DNA of 64,000 nt from Patiria miniata (GCF_015706575.1 NW_024037069.1:45019553-45083552), one strand, 5' to 3'. Positions 42,501 to 57,500 are shown, numbered from the stretch's first letter. Notes: generated by a model not told the origin, from the sequence alone. Numbers and translations: made by a program.

Positions 42501-45500
42501 GAAATGGCCCATAAGAGAAACCAGAGCTAAAAATCTGGGTAAACAACCAGTAGAATCAGAAAGATAGGGCAGTCTTTACCTTGGGTAACTGTACCTCTAA
42601 GGTTACCATCAAGTACAGGTAATATCTCCTTCAGGTACGGTTAAAGAGAATCAGGTGGATGATGATGCAGCTCTTACCTTGGGTAACTGTACTTCTTAGG
42701 TAACCACCGGTAGAGGTAGTAACTCCTTCAGGTTTTGTTGAAGAAAATCAGACGGATGATAACGCAGTTCTTACTTTAGGTAACTGTACCTCTAAGGTAA
42801 CCATCAAGTAGAGGTAATATTTCCCTCAGGTATGGTTAAAGGGAATCAGATAGAAGATCAGGCAGTTCTTACCTTGGGTAACTGTACCTCTCAGGTAACC
42901 ATCCAGTAGAGGTAATATCTCCTTCAGGTGTGGTCGGAGGGAGCCAGATGGAAGATGACGCATCCATCCCTCTAAGGCTTCCAAACCAGTCTCGGCTAAA
43001 GGAAGGTAGCTCAGGCCGATACGAAATGTCATCTGAAACAAAAAAGGTAGCAACTGAAAGGTTGTCTTCTACTCAAAAGTGGCATGAACGGTTGCGGGAA
43101 TATTCTCCTCAATTTTACAACTGATTTGAAAACCTCTACTATGCAAGGTTCACCATGCAACAAACCGTGAATAAATAGGGTTTCTAATCAAATGCAGCAT
43201 TTATTTCTTCACTAATTGTCAGGAAGACATGAGGAATTTTTTGATCAACTGAGGTCAACGGATATTTACCTCTGAATATACAGCTTCTACAGTTTCCTTG
43301 ACCTCAGTGTATCCTCTAGCAAGATTAAACATACCTGTAAAGCTGGTACAAGTTGAGCCACTTCATCTTTCACTATCTCATGGGGTAGGGAGAGAACTAG
43401 GAGCAAACACGATGCAAGCAAATCATCCTTGTACTGCTTGAGACGGACTAAGACCTCCTTAGAGAACTTAGCAAAGAGTGTGAAGCAGGCTGAGCAGTCA
43501 GAGGCTGAGACACGAGACGAGCGATGGGAGGAGGAAGGGAGGTCTACCTCCATGGAATCTTCCTGGCTGCTAGCATCTGATGACTTGATGGCCTGGGAAA
43601 TGGTTTAAGTGAAATTGTCATTCAAACACTGGTACAGATCAGAAAAAGAGATCTTAGGTAACTCTATCTAAACCTATTGCCTCCACATTGGTAAAAATGG
43701 TTTTCTTCAAATTAGACCCAAAAAACCTTCACATTTCAAGACACAAAACATTTCTTATCTCACGCCTTGAAAAAATTCCATGGAAGCAGATCAGTTTGAA
43801 GGAGTGAGGCAAAAAAGCATTTCTTTCTCGAAAATTCTCCTTATTTGTCGAAGTGCATGCTACAGAAAATGGAAATTAAAATGGATCAAAACACTGTCAC
43901 CTGCAAGAGTACTTGTACAAAAGGGCAAAGTGAGGGGAAAAATCACAAAAGAATTCATATTTTGTTGAAAAGATTTTTTAATGAGCTACTTATCACCTTG
44001 AAATATTGAATCTTGGAACAGATGGACATGCATACGGTCAGCAGCTTGTAGAAGCCACTGACCAGCGGCAGTCGACTGGACAAGAGAATGACCTCATGGC
44101 CAAAACGATAGACCCACTGCTTGAATAGTGTCGGCTGATTGGCTGGGAGAAGGTCTCTATGGAAACAATAATTACAGTATCGGGGTGAGAGAGTTAGAGC
44201 AGGAGGGTTAGGGAAAGAGGGTTAGAGCTACAGGGTTAACATGAGAGGTTTAGGCCGAGAGGGTTAGGGGTTAGGGTTAGGGTTAGGGTTTGGGTTTGGC
44301 CAATACATGCATATGTAGGAACTAGAAGAAGATCCATATTAAGGAATAACAATACAGCAAGTACAAGCAGTTGTAGGGAATCGTTCAATATGTATAAATG
44401 CTGGTTTAATTTCCATGTTTAAATTTAACTCACCTACAGAAGTCGACCAGGTTGATGAAAATCTGGAAATCCTTTGGTTTTGTGGCGTGTAAGCCATGCA
44501 CAGGGTCTGAGGAGGCATCCTCAGTCGAATCTGTATCGACAGCAGCCTGCAAATGAGAATTGTGAATAAATGAACATAAATTTCATAAAATGAATGTAAT
44601 TTACATAAAATATAAAACTCTGATGTTAAACCAGACTGTACTCAATGTTAACTTGAAAGACATCTACGGGATATTTGAACAGAGAGTTTTTAGTGAAGAT
44701 CATCAATGAAGACATGCATGACAGGAGTTTGAGTACAACATTAAACAATGTAAAAGAACAAGTTTTGCTTGAGCAAAGGCTGAAATTTAGAATTTTGTGA
44801 AAAAGGGAAATTAGAAGAGGGAAATTTGAAACCGCATCTTAAAAGCATGTACATGTAGGAACATTGGTGATTAAATGAGAAAACCTTGCTCACAGTGAAG
44901 ATAGAAATGGTACCAAATACCCTGTGAAATTATTGACTGCTACTTAAGATTTGCAGTAATTTTGGTACTTCACATGAAAAAAAAACACAGTCGGAGAGCA
45001 ATTGTCCAAGGTATCTTTCAGTTTATTTGTATTCTTGAAATCTGTGTAAATACAGGGTGAGTAAAAAAAAAATGAAACCCAAATTTCAGGACCATTTTTT
45101 ATCTGAAGTTTTGCACTTCGAAGTTCTGCACTTTTTTTAACTGAAGTAGCACTTTCAAAATCTAGGATATGAAAGCCAAATTAATACGCTTTCTTTTAGT
45201 ACAAAAATCATTCAAATCACTCATGTACTTTTCAAGTTACAAAATTTTAAACACAAACACCATTTAAACTTCTGTCCACGGATCACAAAAAAAGTTACGT
45301 GTTCTTTAGCAAAACGAACAATTCACATACATCCCGATGTGACTTGTACCTTTGGGGGGGGGGGGAATAGGGGAAAAAAGTGCCCACCTCCTTAATTTGT
45401 TCAAAAAAGGCCAGACTAGAAACAATTTTTTTTTACTTGGCCTTATACCATAATCATATTTTGCATCTGTGGCCTAAAGGTTTATAATCACTTTTGTACC

Positions 45501-48500
45501 GGTATGAAAATGTACACAATCATTTTAAACACCCCCCCCCCCCCCACCACCACCACTCTTTGGAAAGCGCTGTTACAAAAAAAATCCGCAAATGAACCTT
45601 GACCTTTAACTGATCATTGATAATGGCATAATGGAGTTGTGCTGTGCTGCTCAGCGTTGGCCTACACAAAAACATGTACAGTGTTGTACATATGCATTTT
45701 GTACATGTACGATGCACCGTACTATTGACACACAGAGGGTTCAATTGTTTGTGCTTCACAATGCTATACGTGTTCTGCGCAGTTGTAATTCAGCAGTGCC
45801 ACACGCTATTGTTGAACTAGAGCACTCGCGTATCCTGCTTTCATTTTGATTCAACAGTATTAAATTAAATTTGTGGATTGAACTAACTGGTGGCAGAAAC
45901 ACTCAGGTAAGGTTTACTAACAGAAACTACTCATTCAGAAACTGCAAACACTTGAAATAGAACAATAACTGTCACACACTCACAGGGTGGACCAGTATGT
46001 TACGATATTAAAACCTGAACAATATACCGGTAGGAGGAAGGTCTTTTAGTGAAATTTAACAGTAATGACTGATAACTATCAAATGTGTATTAAGTTTATT
46101 TCATATGAAATTGCTATGATAGACTGAATACAAATGAAATATGTATTTGTTGTCTTTAATAGTTGCTTTAGAATCATTCTCGTATGTTTTTATTTTATTT
46201 CATTGTGGTGTATTGTATTTGTAATGTATTGTATTTGTACATGTGTGTAAAATCATTAGTAGTGTATGCAGGGCCCCAATGGAAACGACTTTTAAATTGC
46301 TTGGGCACACCCTGGGTAAAGAAATGTAATAATAGTTGCTGGCTACTGTGATGTGGGATTTAGCATATTTTTACTCCCTCTATCGGATGTTTCTTACTGA
46401 AAATAAGTGCATTATGAGCTGCTCGTGCCACCCCTGCACATGCATCGTACATACACGCACATGCAAGGTAGTTTATATGCAATGCGTTGTATACACATTG
46501 AGGGTAAAAACTTGGTGTATCATAAATTTTTGAAAATCAAGTAAACATGTGAAAAAGAGGCTTTTAGCAAGATGAACAACTATAAGAAATGTTGGATATA
46601 TTTCAGTAATAAACACAAGGGTTGCAATACGATATGTACAAATATGTGTAAGATTTAATTGTCAATAAGATGGTATGCACCTGCTTCAAAGTGTAACGGT
46701 TTACATGTACAAGTATAAAACAATATCATGCTTGATATGTACATATTTTTACTCTTTGCTTGTTCATATACAATATGTAAACTCCTTCTTCGATGGAGTT
46801 AATAATGCAAAAGTACAACAAAAGCTATTATATATCGGCTTAAAATATGGTCTTAAAATTATAATAACAATAATTATAATTATTTTAACTGTAATGACAT
46901 CTTTTCTTCCTGATTTTTACAGATCCGTTTCTCCTAGTCAAAATGGCATCCAATGCTTCAGACTCTCAGTCACTGGGCAAGAATGTTAAAACAGGTCAGT
47001 TGACATGTCCCCTCTGCACCAATCAATTTAAGGAACCCAAGATACTGGACTGCCTGCACAGTTTTTGCTTGGAATGCCTTCAAAAACTCAGCTTGAACCA
47101 GGAGGATAGCACGACTGCGATCAAGTGTCCAACATGTGGACGTAAAACCTCAACGACAGGCATTGAAGATTTGTGCGCTAATCTGAGCCTGTGTGTCCTG
47201 GTGGAGGAGGCGCAAATACAAGAACAGCTACAAGGTCAAGGGTCAGAGATCAAATGTCAATCGTGTGATGAGGATAATCCAGCCACATGTCGATGCATGG
47301 ACTGTGGTCATTTCCTCTGTCGAGAATGTCAAACGGCACACCAAAGGATGACTGTAATGAAATCGCATAAAATCTACACGTTGGCTCAGTTCAAGTCTGG
47401 AGAAGTAGTGTACAAGAGTGAGCTGAGAGACCGTACTCCAAAATGTAAAGTCCACACTGAGCAAGATTTAAACCTTTACTGCAACACGTGTGAGCGCTTG
47501 GTTTGCCAGGCATGCTCTGCTCTTGAGCATGGCAGTCAAGGCCATGCACTCACGAGTCCGGCTGAAGCGGTGAAGAAATGCAAACAAGATGTCGCGGAAC
47601 TTCTCGCAAAAGCAGAGAAAACCAAAACAGCGTTGAGCGAAGCCAGGAAGGAAACGATCAAGTCTCAGGAAGAACTGGACTCCAACTTTGACGAGATTCG
47701 GAGAAGGATCTCCCAAAAGGCTGATGAGGAGATAGCGAGGGTTAGACAACAGGAGCACCGATTGAAAGAAGAAGCTGAGAGAATCTATAATGATGCTATC
47801 TTTCTTACCAGCCTCAAGTTTAATCCCCATAAAAATCAGAGACATTAGGACCTCACTGTCAATGTACGGCACATGATGGTTTATCTTGTTCTGATGTTGA
47901 TGACAAATATAACTTTACATTTTCATGGCTGTGGACCACAAGAGTTTCCTTACGCTACATCTTATGATGGACTCCAAGAAAGGTAGATGGTGGTTCATGC
48001 CCACTCTGAGAGCTGGTGTGCAGGACGTTTTGTGTGCAGGACGTTTTGTGTGCAGGACGTTTTGTGTGCAGGACATTTCGTGTGCAGGACATTTCGTGTG
48101 CATGTACTGGTTGGCGCACGTATCGGCACAAAGCACGCACGACTGATAATAATGTTTTCAATGTACATATTAAAACTTGTGGCACGTTCAGCCCAAAAGC
48201 TGTTTCAAATGGCGTTGTCCACAATACCAACTATAAAAAATGTCAATGTTTGGATAGCTGCTTACAAAGTCCTCAAAATAATATTCATTATGACTGGTAG
48301 TGAAATGTTGCTAATAATGCATGAAGCAACTGCAGATGTTGAAAAAGGAAAAAAAAACCTCAGCCCCAACAGGAATAATACGTTCATTGTGTGCGTCAGC
48401 ATTTTTTGGAGAACATAGTGAACGACTCAGGAGACCTTGTTGCCATGACAAATGCTGACACTAAGGTTGTTTCGCTACTTCATTATGATTAACATCCAAA

Positions 48501-51500
48501 AAAGATAGTGGAAAAAAATGAAAACTGTATGCAGCAAAATGAACACATGTTGTAAATATGCCAAAGGTGGTACATGTACATTGATAATGATCATTTGTTT
48601 TACATGTAGGTGAATTTTTGTTTTAAGATTTGGTTTTCATTAAGTTTAATTTGTTATTTGAAAAATGTCTTTTTGGAATGAGGACATTTTATGTATTTGG
48701 TATTCATATAAACATGAGCTCAATTCTATCTATGATCAATGTATTGTACATGTCATGGTAAAAACATATCTGATCCCAAAAGTGTGCAATCTCTCATAAT
48801 GCTTCTTTAAAATAACAGACATGAATCTACAGGCCTTAAACTGCACATCCACATCAATATAGGTTTTTAAATACGTTTAAAAAAATCAAAAGTTAGGTTT
48901 TGAAGGTATTCCAAGTGCCGTAATAAAGGCATTTACAGGTTTTTAGGGTGCAAAACCATGCACTTTATCAGCATGAGGTACAGGTGTAGCAAAAATACAG
49001 TATACATGTATTGCTTACCCTCGAGACAAAGTTACTGTAAAACAATTTTATGCCATTTGCTCAATTCTGAAACACTTGTACAAAAATCTGTTGTTATTTT
49101 GGCATCATAACTAAACTGTGCATCAAACTGATTTTAATCTATTTCTTAAGAAGTTGTTCAAATTTATGGCAGAATTAAAAGAAAGGTTTTTATGGGTTAC
49201 ATAGATTACCTTTAAAAAACAGTTCCCAAGTTGAAATATAGGTTTTCATATGTTTTACAAGTTTCGCTGTGAGAAATGTAACTAGGGAGTAACAAAAAAA
49301 GACTGTATAGAGTTTTTCCATTTTAATGGCAAAGTGTGAAGTCAAAATGAGGAAATCAACCGATCCAATGAAAAGTTGTATACCTGAAATAAACCCCCAA
49401 AAAGTCATCATGCGACCCATTTAAACAAAGAACATGAGAGCTTAATCCTTACCTGATCTTGAGCTTGGGTTGTCTCCTTAACAGACGACAAGTCTAATTT
49501 GCCCAGAATCTTTAAGATGGAGGAGATTAATTCATCATACAGGATGATGTGGATCTTGCGTCTGTCTGCATAGTTCATTCCCATGGCTTGGATTTCCTGG
49601 GAATTGAAACATACAGGAACACGGTTAACTATTGACATAGACTCTGCATATTTATTATTTCTAACCAAATCTTAATACTACACAATCAAGCGTGCTCAAG
49701 TTAATTTTTTTATCACACATCAGCAAAAATTTTAAATTGTTTGGCACCAATAAATCGTCGCAGAGCTGACATACCGGCGAATCGACCATTTTGGTGATTT
49801 CAAGATTTTGTTATTTTTAGGGTTTATAAAGGTTGCTCCTTCAAGTATTTATGCTAAAATTCTTAATTCTTGTCTGGATTTTGAGATTCGGACAAAATGT
49901 TTTATTACATTTGACACAAAATAGTATGCATATGTATAGCTGTTACAATTATCATACTGTTGTTGCCATGGATCGACCAATCAGGGTTGAGGATTCAAGC
50001 TTGCTTAGAGATAAGTCTGAATGTCATCTCACCTTCATGTATGGACTGTCCAGTAGACTAGCCCACAGCTTGACGTAATCATTGTATGAAATGTGTCTGG
50101 CATCGGCCAACATATCAGCTTCGATATCCTGATTATCATTTGTGGAGTCCAGACTACCTTGCGGGGGGCTTCCCTGCAATGATCAAGTCAAAACCTCCCA
50201 AATTATTATTAATATTAATAAACCAAATTCTGAAGTAAAAGACAGATCTATTGAGCCCAGCTCTGCGGCTATGACTGATGTCAGGCATGCTTGCACAAAA
50301 GTTTGACATGCATGCATGTGCATATGACACACGCGGGGAGAGGTGCACATGTTGTTGCACATGTTGTTGCCCATGTGCGAAGTGGGCGGGGCCTAATGGA
50401 AGGGTCTATTGTATACATCATGTTTACAATCTTTGAGTAACACAAATACGTTTCTGCCAATTATTACTAAATACCAGTTTTAGGTGATTCAAAGCCATGA
50501 GAAACACTTCAATTTTTCTTGGTTCTTTTAGTACACATGAAGCTCAGTGAGCACGGAAAATGACATGTCAGATTTTGTTTTGCACGCAGGAAAACCAACT
50601 GAATTGAACTGTAAAATTAAATCAAATTATTTTATTCTTCTGCAATAACTAAATGGTATAAGATTTGAGGCTTTGCATGGTGGGGTATCGGTATCGTTTC
50701 GGTTTGCGGTAACAACATGTGGTAATAACTACTGCTTAGAAGATATTAGTTCTGAAAAGAACTTGTCCTGCTTATTATCAACTTTGCTAAGTAGTTTTTT
50801 GTTCTGATAAGAACAGTCCTGCTGTAAGTTCTAAACGAACTTGTCTTTGGTCTCAACGTTTCGACTAGCCTGCTCTAGGACTGTTCTTATCAGAACAAAA
50901 AACTACTTAGCAAAGTTGATAATAAGCAGGACAAGTTCTTTTCAGAACTAATATCTTCTAAGCAGTAGTTATTACCACATGGTGTTACCGCAAACCGAAA
51001 CGAAACTAAATGGTAAAAAGTGGATTTCTTACATCAAGCATCACAGGATGAGAACAGGTCTGCACCAGAGCTTGGTAAACTGAAATAAAAAAACAAAAGA
51101 TTGAAAGAATCGTCGGAATGATGTTATAACAGAACTTTTATGCAAGCAGCAAGGTCTAGTGTGAGAGTTTGTGACTCATGGACGATGGGTGAAAAAGTTC
51201 AAATACAGCTGCTGGCCATGTGCTGTGTCCCCAAGCAAGCCACTTTACCTTGCTTCAGGAACTATATCGAGGGGAGCTACATGTAGCACAGACCATCCAC
51301 CTGAAATGAACCATGTTATATTGTTGTACTATACCTCACACATATTCACCAAAATTTCATTGAGTTGCGCATCAGTTATCTTGGCAAAATGTTGCTGTGC
51401 ATGTGCCCTAATATTTTCACATGGCTATGGTGATGTTCGCGAGTGCGCACAACCCCTGTGCACTAGTTCCATGACTGCTTCTTAAAGCGAATGCGTAGTA

Positions 51501-54500
51501 GTATAGCGCAAGGGTAACCCACGCTATAGTCATCTGCGCATGCGTGTTTACCCTGTGCGTGACTCCTCACGTGAGCATGCTTGTTAAACAGCAAAACTTG
51601 CAGCTGGCACGTGATGGTGAATGGACCAGTGAGAATTCAGCTCTCAATCATGAATATGTATGAGGTATAGTAATAATAACTCACCCACTCTTGAGAGGAA
51701 ATTCTTGAGTGTGGCTCCCTTGGGAGCCAAGGCAATCAACACCAGCAAGACGGCACGATGACAGAGGAATTGATACTTCTGAGGAACCCTAGGATAGCTA
51801 CTAACTTGGACAACGATGAGACGCTCTAAAGCTGCTAGGAATGTATCTGATAGCTTGGAATAGAATGGCAAGACAAAAAAATTTGTCGTTCCAGACATAT
51901 CAATTCAATTATTTTTCTATATTTTCTTAAATCACCTCATTCATTAATTTTTTTTCCATGAAACAAATGTTACACTGGAGCATATTTGTAGCTAATATCC
52001 ATTCTCCTTGACTGTATAAAAACTATGAGACATCTCATTTTCGTAACAATTTTTGCAAAGTGCACTTTTTTTAACATTTAAAATGTTTTGTGCTTATCTC
52101 AGCAACAGAGGGCGCTGTTACTGTGATGTCACTTTAGGAACCCACTCTTTCAGATCAGGGTTAGTCTCTTCAAATTGTAAACCAAACTTGTGCTTATTGA
52201 AAACGTTAATGTACAAAGTCTTTTTTCCATTGTCTTAATGTCATGTAGTAAAACAACAAATGAATCACTGAAAGTAGAAAAGTAAGTAGAAAAGTAACCA
52301 CAGCAAGTCCCTCAAATTCTGGTGACTTTTTATGCTTTTTATGAAGCAGATGCGACACTGAAATCTCTGCCTTAAATGAAATCACTGTTTGCTCATGAAT
52401 ATGGATATCTCCACTAGCAAAAAAAAATTTAAAAAGCATCAAAACACCCCAGAAATGCCAATATGAAGATTAAAAATGAGGTTGAATGGGACACAAAGGT
52501 ACATTTCCAGGATTGCTGCTAGAAAAAAAATTGCATTTCATGGGACCTTTAAGTTTACTTCCCCTTCAGTGCATAAATGGACACTCGGTAAAGTATGCCA
52601 CTTGGGTTTGGTCAGTGGGACAGTAGAGAAGGGAAAATCTCCAACAGATACAATGATGCCTTACCATGTCCAGCTGTCTGATGATGCTGGCCAGTGCCTC
52701 AAGGAAGTTAGGAAGTTGGTTCAGTTTATCATCAGAAACTTCTCCCTGCCTGATAAACATGATCATGAGAATGGGTATCAAGTGGTCGAGTTCTTTCAAG
52801 TAATCAACAGTTCAGATTTGTGCGATATAATGTAATCATGCTACCTTAAGTTGTTCACAATGATATGACAATATTGACTTACATGTATACAGATGAACAA
52901 GAAGACATAACACACAAGCACATACTTGATTACACATTTTCACAGTTTATTATTTGCTTTTTTTTTGGTTGATTTTTTTTTCTTTTTTCTTGGTGGATTA
53001 CAGTTTATAGTTATAAATTTGATAGAGTATAACTAGTATAAGTCTTAAAATTTAATTGTTCTTGGGCAAGACACTTTACTACAATTTCCTCTCCGCCAAG
53101 GAGTACAAATGGGTATCCTGTGAAGGTAGAGACCAGATTGCGTTGAGCAGCTGCAAACAAATGGTCTCATGGCGTGATGACCAGGGGTAAAACTGCGACA
53201 CGCTTTGAGACTTAAGTAGAATTGTTTTTGTTACTATTATTGTTTAGTTTGTTTACATTTCTCATTTATTGTTATTTGCGATTGACTTACTGAAGGTACA
53301 GCTGCTCACTCCTTTGTATCATTTCTGTGAACATGAACTTGACATCGTCATCTGTCATGAACAACTTGCAGGGCTGAATCATAAAAACATACGAAACGTC
53401 AGATGAAATAAAAACCACCAATACTGAACTACATCTGTATCACTGTGTTTCAGAAGGCACAATTTAGAATTATTTTCGCTGATCAATTTGAAACTATTGT
53501 AAAAAGAGTGCAAAAAACAAATAAATAAAGTAGAAATCACGATCACTTGTATTTTGTACAGTTTTTGTGTGTTTTTGTTTTTTGCTTTGTTTTGTGTTTT
53601 TTGTATTTGGTTTTTTGTCTTTGAAGCAACAAAATTGTTTAAATCTTAAGAAGGGCACATAACAACTATTTGAACTTGTTGAAGTTTCAGCTCAGTGGTT
53701 ACTATACAATATGACAAATTAGAGAAAACCAGTGCACATTTTTTTTTTGTAATTGTAAAATGGATTCCGATGCAAGCACTTTTAATTGAAAAGATGCCGT
53801 TTTGAATCTTTAAAGCACCCACTCGTGTACAATCCCTTATTTGTTACGCGGGACATGATTCTCATTCAGTCGGCTAGTGTTTGTGACATCAAGGCCCCAC
53901 TATATGGGCAGTTTTAAAAAAATGTGCCCGTGGGCACACTTTTAAAAACCATCTCCAACGATTGTTTTCTTCCAAACGATTCCATTTCTGGGGGAATAAT
54001 TTCGCAGGGTACTTAGTACCAGTCCTTTTACCGTTTTGAGCGAGGTTTTTCTCATTTTATTTGTAGTTTTGTTGCCAGATAATTTCCAATGTTCCCGCCT
54101 GCCTTTAACTTACCGCAGCAAAGTAACCATACCCTCTAATAGCCGACGATAAAGCCCTTGCGTCACTCTGAGGATTGTCAATGATACCACGGAATCGCGT
54201 CACGAAAAACTGTCAACAACAAAACATTATTCATAAAAGTAACATAGTAAAATTGTTTGCAATTATACAAGTAAGAATAACAATAGTAATTCGAGCCTGT
54301 CATTTATCACATTTTTTGAGGATCTGTTGTACCAGTCAGGAAAAAATTAACTACTTAAAGGCAAATAGGATCATTTGCTTTTCACACAATTTTTCCGTAT
54401 CCAATAATAACACCACTAAAAACGAATGTTCAAAACTGAACCTGTGGAAGTTGCAGCTCAGCAGATATTACAATTTCAAGAAAACAGTGGAAAACCATGC

Positions 54501-57500
54501 ACAACCTTTTTGATCACGAAACACGATTTCATCATTATAACTCTTCATTCCAAAAATCTGTCAATTAACTGATTGATGAAAATCACCTACATTTCTTGAT
54601 TTCTTCTAAATGATAGCAAGACTATTTTCACAGGGTGGTTTACACCAGTTTGAATTTTTTATTCAAGTTAGCTGTTTGATAACAATTGTGTAGGTTACTT
54701 TTAGGATAACTGTAAATGGGGATCCTGAGTGCTTTTAAGATCACAGATTTCTAGGATCTTACCCTGAACACAGTCTGATCTGATGGCTCCCGTTTGGCAG
54801 CTCTTTCGACGAGCATCTCAGCAATCTGTTGGAGGAATGCTTCCTGAGCCGCAAACCCAACAGACTTGACCTGTGGGTTGCTGTGGGAACTCCACTTGTT
54901 GAAGGCCTCGTGCAAATCCTGTGAGAGTCATTTTCCATTTACAATGATCACTTTGGAGACACCTTATATCCGTGAATTCAAACAAAATCCAATGTAATTA
55001 TAATCTGGGTCATTCAATAAATTTGGGGTCCACTTTTTTTTCCCGTCCCTGTTTCATCTGACATCTATGATTTCATAATTCTGATGCACTTCTTAATGCA
55101 ATCATCCTCCAAGAGTGATTATAAAATAGCAAACTATTTACCGTACAAATAAAATTTGTTTGAAGTCATTCTTAATACTTGAATGGTACATTACAAAGTA
55201 TCAAAAAAACATGGACAGAAAAATGTCGCCAATTTGGACCCTAAATTTATAGAATGCTTGACCAATCACGGTGATCGCGCTATGCTATTGGTCGATCGTG
55301 TCACTATCAGTTGATCGCACTGCCATCGACTGGAGGATTCTTTTGAAAACATCTGCGATTAAAGTCAGAGATTTCCTACCAGATAGACTGATCACTTGAG
55401 TTATAGTACAAATCTACCGACTGCACCCAACAATGACGTCACTTCATACCCGATGATCGTTGTACAAATACTGGCTGAACTGTGCTGAATGCTTGGCAAA
55501 GATGTTCAGGCCTGCTTTGTTGAGTTCATAGCGTGTGTGGTCTACATTGGGATCGATGGCCATGCGGGCAAATCGGTAGATATCTTTGGAATGCTTAGCC
55601 CCTGCAATAAGTTAAAGATTATAAAGCCTGATGTTACTAAGACAACCAACCATGACTTCATGATTAGCTATCAATTCAATACTGGGATTTGCCCTTCATC
55701 GATGGTATACTCCATGTTGTCTGAGAGATTGTCAGAAAAAACTCACAAGCCTACATGGGTGGGACGTGAGCCCACAACCACCTTCCACCCTACAGATAAT
55801 TTAGTTACGGCACCTCTGCTATATCAGATTCAAACAGCAAACCAACCCTGGCCAAGTGTTTAAGATGTCTGCACTAGTAATCAAAAGGTCATCGATTTGA
55901 GTCCCACCAGAGTAAACTTGTGAATTTTTCTGTTGCAAGCTGAGTATACAGTGTTATAAAATACACCAGTGAAAGGCAATTTTAACCAAACATTAAATTT
56001 ACTCTTCACTGCATTCTTTAGTTGTGTTTAATTATGTAACAGCCATCAAAACTGACTTTGGCAGCCAGGAGAGCCTGGTGAGATTCCACAAGGTAACAGA
56101 ATGGCATTGATCATGTTTTGAAAACAAACTCTTCATTCGTGTCCATCATCATATAACTCAGGCAACTGTCTATGACTAACTTGATGATAATAGTCAATGG
56201 ACACTGTGAACACAACTGACCTTCTTCTACTGACTGTGTGAAGTTGACCAAGTAATGTCCCAAGCCAGTAAGACAACCGGCTATGACTGTCAGTTCTGGC
56301 TTTCTGGTCTTAGACGTCATCTGCGAGCAAACGGTACAAGAAAATCATCACATTTTATCAGTGATGTTTAAAACTGGTCCCAGGATCCTGCGTGTTGTCT
56401 GCTACCGAGTGCTTGATAACCTCTGATGTGATCTCCACATGAGGAGATGTTGAGCAAGCCACATGGCCTCATGCATCATGGCCGAACATGGAGTTAAATA
56501 GTAGAACACAATCATTGGAAGTTTGTCATAGGCCTGTCCCGAATACTCAAATATTCAATCATCAACTAAATATTCGAATAGCTTTTTGCCAGTTTGAATA
56601 TTTGAAAACAAAAAAAACATGCAGATACACACCTTCAGTGCAGGCCATTATCAGCTAAATTATGTGTTTTAACAATGTTGACCTTTTTTCAATTGACCTG
56701 AAAAGTAATTTTCACGTTAATTGTGTAGATTTACCTGCTGGTTGAGAGTTGCAATGTAGACATTAAGCAGCCTTTCAGAATAGCCAGACATCAGAACAGG
56801 GTAGACTTCCGCAAGAACACCCAACAAACCATAAATACCTTGCTTGACTGCAAAATTATTCAAGAAAAAAAACAAATAACTTAAAGTTATTTACACAATT
56901 GAATTATTTATAATTATTGGCCATTGCAGTCTATTTCTAGAAACTTTTTGCTTCTGGTACGTAGTGTGGCATATGTCATAGGTTAAGTCTTAAACTTATT
57001 TCCAGCCATTAAAATACTTCAATCAGAGCTTGCTTATATTTTCTACCATACAAACTGTGAACTGACAACTAGTAGAAGAGATTAAAATTGTGTTCATAAC
57101 TAATACAGACAAGCCATTTTCATCAAATTTGTTGAAATTTAATTTAAAAATTGTTAGCAAAATCAGACTTTTGGAAGGAAATTTCAAAAAGTCAGAATTC
57201 CGATTAAATTTGGAAAAGTTGTATCTCTGCCGGTCATGAAACTCAACATTCCGCGCCACATGCGTGCAGTACATCGTGTTATTCAATGTCTAGCTATTAG
57301 CCAGAGCTGTATGCAACACTCCTTCAGCAAACCTTAGAATGCTTCGTTACTAGCATTACCTGTCTGTGTTAGCTTGGATGGCTGCATGAGCTGCTCAAAG
57401 TACTGCTCAATCATCCTTGGAATATCAAGATCAGCCTCCATCTGAGCAGATGCAAAACGCTGCAGCAACTGTGGCATGAAAAGAGACAAATACATCAATC

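Noticed and set aside
47925..48418. Overlapping ORFs after the TRIM stop codon (both strands)
   Set aside because: They depend on the 16-bp GTGTGCAGGACGTTTT repeat and show no domain or continuation of the TRIM protein.
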